Shown here piece by piece: positions 59,074 through 64,000 of a stretch of 64,000 nucleotides of DNA. The DNA is from Gnetum montanum. Its lineage: Eukaryota; Streptophyta; Gnetopsida; Gnetales; Gnetaceae. Below the pieces are notes generated by a model. The model saw nothing but the letters and a program-made list of their open reading frames with translations. It was not told where the DNA came from and made no database searches. The stretch covers positions 802,920 through 866,919 of the forward strand of contig MNCI01013895.1 of the NCBI GenBank assembly GCA_015680685.1, in the 5' to 3' direction. Position 1 is the stretch's first letter; every line of letters starts with the position of its first letter. Made by a program: the position numbers and the translations under genes.

Positions 59074-61878
59074 ATGGCCCCTAAATGAGGACAACAAGAA
59101 GGACCTTCTCAAGGTGCATCCAAATGTCCAAGAAGAGGCAAAGGCCAAGGACCTCATGTGGAGCATGCAAAACAAGAGGCACAATCATTTAGCATCCATC
59201 AAGAAATCCCTATCAATACAAAATTCGGTCAGGAAAAAGGTGGACAAAGCAGGGCACCCGAACAAGGACAACATCTCACGTTGTCCTTGGAATGCATTTA
59301 AGCCATTCGAGAAAGGTCCACATCCACTGTAGTGATTGTGGAACTTAATTTTTGGCCTTTTACCGAATTCACCCTTGAACCAATCAAGGATTAACTCAAG
59401 GGATCTCCACTATGGCTTGTCCTCTCGAAAAGTGGAGAATGGTATTTGAGGAAAACCTATCAATTTGGACATTGGTGGAATATCAATTGATTTCTCTGCA
59501 AAGGCCATTGCGGAAGTTCTGAATCTTTCAAATGCAAGGCCTAAAGTTGCTCATATGTCCACCTGCTCCGATGCCTATGCAAAAAAGGTATGGCTAAAGA
59601 GGATGTACAACAAAGAAGACAAAACATATGGAGAATTGACCCTTGAAGAGAGAGTTTATTTTAAAATTGCCACATACCACATCTTCCCAATGAAGGGGCT
59701 ATGTGGCCAAAGGAAGCATAATTCTAATGGGCAAGGTTGATGTCAATTTGCCCTATTTGTATTTAACAGAAATATTAAGGTAGTTCGAAAAACACAAAAC
59801 AGGAAAGTCTGCATTGCCCTTTCCATGTCTAATTAGGAAGCTATGCTGACGTGTTGGAATTCTGGGGTACACTAATGACATCCTTAGAAAAGCTCAAAAT
59901 GCTTTATATGCTAAATTACTGAAGCCACCAAGACCAAGAAAAGATGTTGGTGAAACACTAGAGCCTGAACAAGAGTAGACGGTTGGGCCCACTCCACCTC
60001 AAACAGCAATGCCTAGCCAATTTCCAAACATGAGGCTTAGTCAATAACAAGAAGCACAGCCTAGCATGTAGCCCACAGGCTAGCAAGATCAGCAACCATC
60101 ATCACCACTGGAAAATTACCAACCATCGATGAGCCATCTTAGGGCCATCATAGAAACAATCAGTTGGGGAAGTAGGGATGAGGCCAATCTCTTCAAGGTT
60201 ATCAATGATGCCATATAGCCCACCATATCAATCGATCATGCAAGGGGCGAGGTCTCAATATAAACAAGAGGGGAATCGCATTGGTCACAACAGATTTCGG
60301 GAAATGCTACATCATTTCAAGTACAATTAGAAACTGGTGAAGGTGCCACGGTGGTGATCATGCAACACCAAGATGCATTTGGAGCAATAGAAGAGGTGAT
60401 TGCAAACCACATCAAGGAATCATTTAAAGTCCCTATTGTGCCATCAGCAAATTTCACAGGAGTATGCAATGCTCAAGTTCTAGTTGGCACCTCAATGACT
60501 CCTGCAAACATGAGGATGCTCTAGATCGCCTACTATGAATAGGACAAGTAATGATGTCCTTGTTTGACATCCCCCAAGATATCACAGCGACACAATCAGA
60601 CCTCATTTCCACTGAAGGAAAGTTGGTCATGGCTAAGATTAGGGCTAAACATGCACAAGACAAACTAAGGAGACTCCAAAAAAAGTTTGTTGCCCTACAA
60701 GCTGAACAGCGGGATCCATCCCAACTTATTCCAGCCGACCAACTAGAATCATTTAGAACACAGCAGCTTAATAAATTGCTAGTGGAGAATAAAAGAGTGG
60801 CAATGGAAAAGGAGAAGGTTAATTGCGATGCTTCAAAAGCACAGGCTCAAACATATGCACATGCAAAAGCACTCAAGGCCTTACAAGAAGAAAATAAACT
60901 CCTTGCTACTAAAAATCTTCAGTTAACAACAGTTGAAAAACAAAAGAATGTTTTTGAGGAAAGTTTTTAGCAAATGTGAGAACAACTAATAAGAGTCAAC
61001 CAAGACAGAAGTTGCTTAGCCAAAGAGAATAGAACCCTCTCAATGGAGGATGTACGCACCATCCATCAGAAGATGGCCATTGAAATAAGCACATGGCAAA
61101 ATGAGGCTAAGCGACATGAAAAATTGAAGGAACATTTCCGGGATTAGGTGGGGATGTATAAGGAGATCATCGAAAAAGAGATCTGTATGGCTAGGAACCA
61201 CATCAACTCCTTCAGTGCTCAACACACTGACTGGCAAGTCGTACTGGATACTTATGCCTTCATCCACCAAGAAAAATTAAAGAGCCAAAACCTACAAATC
61301 TAGGATCTCACAGAATACATGGAGTTGGCAAATCTNGACCTACAAATCTAGGATCTCACAGAATACATGGAGTTGGCAAATCTAAGGTATGCCAATTTGG
61401 CCATGTTAACAGCAAGGCGCCCGAGAAATAAGCTAGAAAAATAGGTAGCTACCATCTATGCCAAATATGAGATGGAGTTTGCTAAACACAAGAAGACATG
61501 CAAAGACTGGAGGTAGCAAACTCTGAACTAGAGGTGGCCAAAGCTAGCTACCAAGGCCAAAAGGATGTTGCAGCAAACTTGGCTCGACGGCTCACAAATT
61601 ATCAAGAATTTAGAGATAAAGCCAAAGCCTACAAGAAGGAATGATGGCTATTTGTGACATGGTACGTCAAAGCTAATCAGATGTTCCCGCAACTATTGTG
61701 TCCATGGGAAGTGCCGACTTCATCAAACATTGGAACATCAGCATGGGCGGTACATGATCCCCAAATAAAGGAAGAAAAACTTTAGGCGCTCCTTCAGAAG
61801 TATCCATTTTTTAAGCCTGGAGCACAAGATAAAGGGAAAAAGCCCATGGAAGAGCCACTGCCACCCAGAACCACATGA
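59074..61878 (+). pseudogene. ORF3 of element B: N-terminal domain plus long coiled coil
   Basis: The ATG directly follows GTGTGATTATAG, a splice-acceptor-like context also present in element A. Frames change at least three times. The N-terminal Gln/Gly-rich tail leads into VELNFWPFTEFTLEPIKD, SKSGEWYLRKTYQF, ISIDFSAKAIAEVLNL, ERVYFKIATYHIFPM, VDVNLPYLYLTEIL and ALPFPCLIRKLC. This block resembles by eye the putative plant transposon protein domain. A Pro/Gln-rich linker follows. At 60,551-60,970 is an open 139-codon stretch of Lys/Glu/Gln/Leu heptads, clearly coiled coil, continuing to NLARRLTNYQEFRDKAKAY. The tail is LCPWEVPTSSNIGTSAW and PPRTT. Function unknown. The coiled coil would suit self-assembly or binding to gag particles, but that is speculation. 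Confidence 0.6.
61290..61383. other. Assembly artefact: 46-bp direct duplication around a single N
   Basis: The 46 bases at 61,290-61,335 are repeated exactly at 61,338-61,383, separated by N (61,336) and one base. No other ORF3 copy has this duplication. It breaks the frame of ORF3 and is almost certainly an unresolved contig overlap. Confidence 0.8.
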
Positions 61879-62045
61879 GTTCCAAACAATTTTGTGCTTT
61901 GTGTTGGTGTCCCAATTTTGTTTTATCTAGTCCCCCACTATGACATGAAATAATCCATAGTCAGTCCATAATCTCATAACTATCCTCTATGTAATCAAAT
62001 GAACTTGTTTCTCATTTTGTTTGACTTGAGGACGAGTTTTTTATT

Positions 62046-62059
62046 CAGTCGTGGGGGTA
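62046..62059 (+). other. Polypurine tract of element B
   Basis: CAGTCGTGGGGGTA lies directly before the TGATGA start of the 3' LTR. The same segment, preceded by CTTGAGGACGAGTTTTT, occurs before every sense-strand LTR of this family in the window. It is the presumed plus-strand primer. Confidence 0.75.
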
Positions 62060-62961
62060 TGATGAATCTTGGGTTGCCAGGCCCCGATATCAGGTACGCG
62101 ATATCGCAGCCTAGATACAATATCGTATACATGATATCNGGGTACGCGATATCGCAGCCTAGATACAATATCGTATACATGATATCGTGATACCTAGCTT
62201 AACCTATAAATATAGCACTCAAGCACATGGGGTTAAAGAATTAGAGCATTAGAGATTGTTTAGTCATTAGGAGTCTTTTTGCTAATTTTAGTTTTTTAGT
62301 TCTCTCCCAAGTGCATGCCTGCAGTGTGATGGTTCTAATTGTACAAAACCTTTATTCGAGTATGACGTACTTGGACATGCACACGATTGGCAATAAAGAT
62401 CAAGATTACTCCATCATTGCAGCATTCACGTTGCTTTCATTTATTTTAATTGTTAATTATTTATTGTTGTTTTCTTAATTAATATTTCTTTCATCATCAT
62501 TTACTATTCTTGTTGTTAATGTGGAATGAGTATGTCTTAATCACAAACCTTTAAGTGTAACTACGTGGTAATCCAATAGTGTATTTAGTAGTGCGAGTGA
62601 TGTGCGCTTGGTAATCCCATAAGTAGTACATGAAGTTGAAGATGCGTACGGATGATTAGGGACGGATGCTCATCGCACTTAGGCTAGCTTAGATTTTACT
62701 TCCCATTGCTTATTAGCTTAATCAAGTTATTTCTCATTATCTTTAGGAGTAGCATAATATTAGAAATCACATCATACACCTCACTCTGGATTAAACCATA
62801 CGTAACGAAGCAAATACTAGTCCAAGTGGAAAAATCAACAAACTGTGATCAACATATAACTGTCTAGGTGCCACAACTAGTTCGTCCGCAGAGTTCAACC
62901 GGATCGCGTGTACACGCTCGTATTTGTATGGTTGAGCATAGGGGTACCTCGCCACTCATCA
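62060..62961 (+). repeat. 3' LTR of element B (contains an assembly duplication)
   Basis: Collinear with the LTR at 53,676-54,542. TATAAATA lies at 62,205-62,212 and AATAAAGATCAAG near 62,391. It ends CGCCACTCATCA, followed by the CCAAA target duplication. It is about 35 bp longer than the 5' copy only because of the N-flanked duplication in U3. CG dinucleotides are better kept than in the 5' LTR. Confidence 0.9.
62093..62186. other. Assembly artefact: 46-bp direct duplication around a single N in the LTR
   Basis: The 46 bases at 62,093-62,138 recur exactly at 62,141-62,186 across N at 62,139. The 5' LTR has one copy of this segment, which confirms that the extra copy is not biological. Confidence 0.85.
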
Positions 62962-63130
62962 CCAAACAACCTTGAAATCTATCCTTTAACTTCATTTGAC
63001 CTTCTCATGCCCCTAGAATGCCTAGAAACACAAAAATACCATGTACAAACATCAAGACAAACAAAAAACACATAATTGAAAAATGAGTATCATTTGGATG
63101 GATAGTATCCTTATCACGATTTTAAAAAAT
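62962..63130 (-). repeat. Continuation of the element F LTR beyond element B
   Basis: Begins with the second CCAAA of the target duplication. Removing element B joins CTTTGCCTTGCCAAA to CAACCTTGAAATC, continuing F's U3 on the minus strand. The outer end of the LTR was not found, so the right limit is a guess. Confidence 0.4.
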
Positions 63131-64000
63131 CTTCATTGATGGATGTTAAGTTGTCATTCAAATGGCTTCAGCTAAACTATGAGAGAGGAGTACATCTCTT
63201 ACATGGATATAGAAGTATACGAGACACATCTCCTAAACCTTATAAGAAGCAAATATAAGAAGCATATGGATGACACTAGTTCTTTGGATCATTTTATAGA
63301 AACAATAACATAGCTTTACCGAGTACCTTTCATATGTCATGCAAAACATTTGTTGGAGGGTTGTATCTAGTTGTGAAGGTTGCACCTTCCTTCAAACTTT
63401 GCATCATTTATAATGGTGCATTCCCTAAGCTTGACAATTTTTGAACCAACACAATAAGTGTATTCTTGAAGCTCATCCTAGATTCCACTCTAAGGTCGCT
63501 ACTTCTTTTGTGCAAGGAAGAATTGTAAGCAAGGTCTCAAGGTTAACAACTCCCTTCCTTCCTTTCCATGGTTTGAGGATGATGAAATACCTAAGAGTTC
63601 CAATGATGCTTTAGTGTATGGAAAACACTCTTAACTTGACAAATCCAAGAAACAACAAGGCTCTACCATACTTCCCCTCTCTACCTCTTCATCCTCCCTC
63701 TCTACTTTGAGTATATGTAAACCTAATTTTATGACATCTGTAGAATGCAACCAACCTTGACTAGAAGTTTTGATACAACTCTTTACCAAACCTTGTCCTA
63801 AATTCTAAGGGGTTCAAGGGTGAAGCACCCACCACAAATGCATCATCATTACCCAACAATATTGTCTTCAATGTTCTTTATTTGTGTTTGTCCTCATTGG
63901 AGTTGTAGTTGCTTGTCCTAGAGGCATGACCATGACTTACCCAAATTCTCATGTGGTGCTTATTTCCTTCATGGTAGAAAAGTCAAATGCATCAATTATT
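63131..64000. other. Unassigned DNA at the right edge
   Basis: No recognised domain. One plus-strand reading around 63,220-63,360 (ETHLLNLIRSKYKKHMDDTS) is vaguely gag-like and a Ser-rich reading continues near 63,640-63,710, but stops intervene and I cannot assign it. Confidence 0.3.

Larger units (their letters stand above)
53676..62961 (+). mobile_element. Element B: pol-less Athila-like element with ORF3, nested in element F
   Basis: Paired LTRs (roughly 10% different by eye) are flanked by a perfect 5-bp target duplication, CCAAA at 53,671-53,675 and 62,962-62,966. Internal order: tRNA-Asp PBS, gag with knuckle, Pro/Ser/Tyr-rich linker, T-rich spacer, promoter-like block, ORF3, polypurine tract. 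Protease, RT, RNase H and integrase are absent, and the T-rich spacer that follows pol in element A comes straight after the linker. It therefore resembles the described TR-GAG class of non-autonomous elements, with the addition of ORF3. It is the least decayed Athila-like copy here and would need a relative's pol to move. Confidence 0.85.

Noticed and set aside
59074-61878. ORF3 as a retroviral-type envelope gene
   Set aside because: Position fits, but I see no signal peptide, no transmembrane segment and no cleavage site; the sequence is mainly coiled coil and soluble-looking.
61995-62190. Open frames on both strands across 62,139
   Set aside because: They cross the N and the duplicated 46 bp, and are palindromic-word artefacts of the LTR U3.
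63220-63990. gag-like coding region at the right edge
   Set aside because: Resemblance rests on a few residues, frames are broken and no knuckle or neighbouring domain is seen.

Overview
This window looks like intergenic chromatin from a large, repeat-dense plant genome. A gymnosperm fits best (inference), because the LTR retrotransposons are long, old, heavily decayed and nested, the DNA is AT-rich and CpG-poor, and at least three primer binding sites match plant tRNA-Asp. I see no complete host gene. The only gene-like sequence is in the first 1.6 kb: two clean minus-strand open frames and a CpG-rich segment with a TATA box.

Layout from left to right. 1-1,600: possible host exons on the minus strand and a CpG-rich promoter-like segment. 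1,808-3,297: 3' end (ORF3 tail plus LTR) of an Athila-like element. 3,302-16,375: element A, an Athila-like Ty3/gypsy element complete in layout (LTR, tRNA-Asp PBS, gag, protease, RT, RNase H, integrase, internal promoter-like block, third ORF, LTR) but full of stops. 16,376-18,650: a second copy of the internal block, a 200-220 bp tandem repeat and AT-rich DNA. 18,727-21,365: element C (LTR, PBS, gag), fused to an unusually well-preserved second (archaeal-type) RNase H of a Tat-lineage element at 21,366-22,231. 24,390-24,880: a LINE reverse transcriptase tail. 27,120-28,624: 3' end of element D. 28,640-33,161 (minus): Tat-type gag-protease, element E, split by an LTR-like insert. 33,296-33,515: a 20-bp minisatellite. 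33,757-39,408 (minus): 5' two-thirds of element I, a sister of A. 40,359-47,690: element H, a Tekay/Del-type chromovirus with a nearly 4 kb LTR. 47,981-49,845: 3' end of element G. 49,846-53,022 (minus): element F, a tRNA-Met-primed Ty3/gypsy element whose 5' LTR is split by the insertion of element B. 53,676-62,961: element B, with paired LTRs and a CCAAA target duplication. It has gag and ORF3 but no pol.

The most interesting thread is the Athila-like family itself. Besides gag-pol it carries a long third ORF, sense-oriented and placed after pol. ORF3 has a globular N-terminal domain and a long coiled coil, and is recognisable in four copies (elements 0, A, B and G). ORF3 was kept in B although B lost all of pol. 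It is preceded by a promoter-like block sharing an exact 12-base word with the U3 region of the same element, a different word in A and in B. Its ATG follows a conserved splice-acceptor-like AG. Together this suggests an independently transcribed, perhaps spliced, ORF3 unit that tracks its own LTR.
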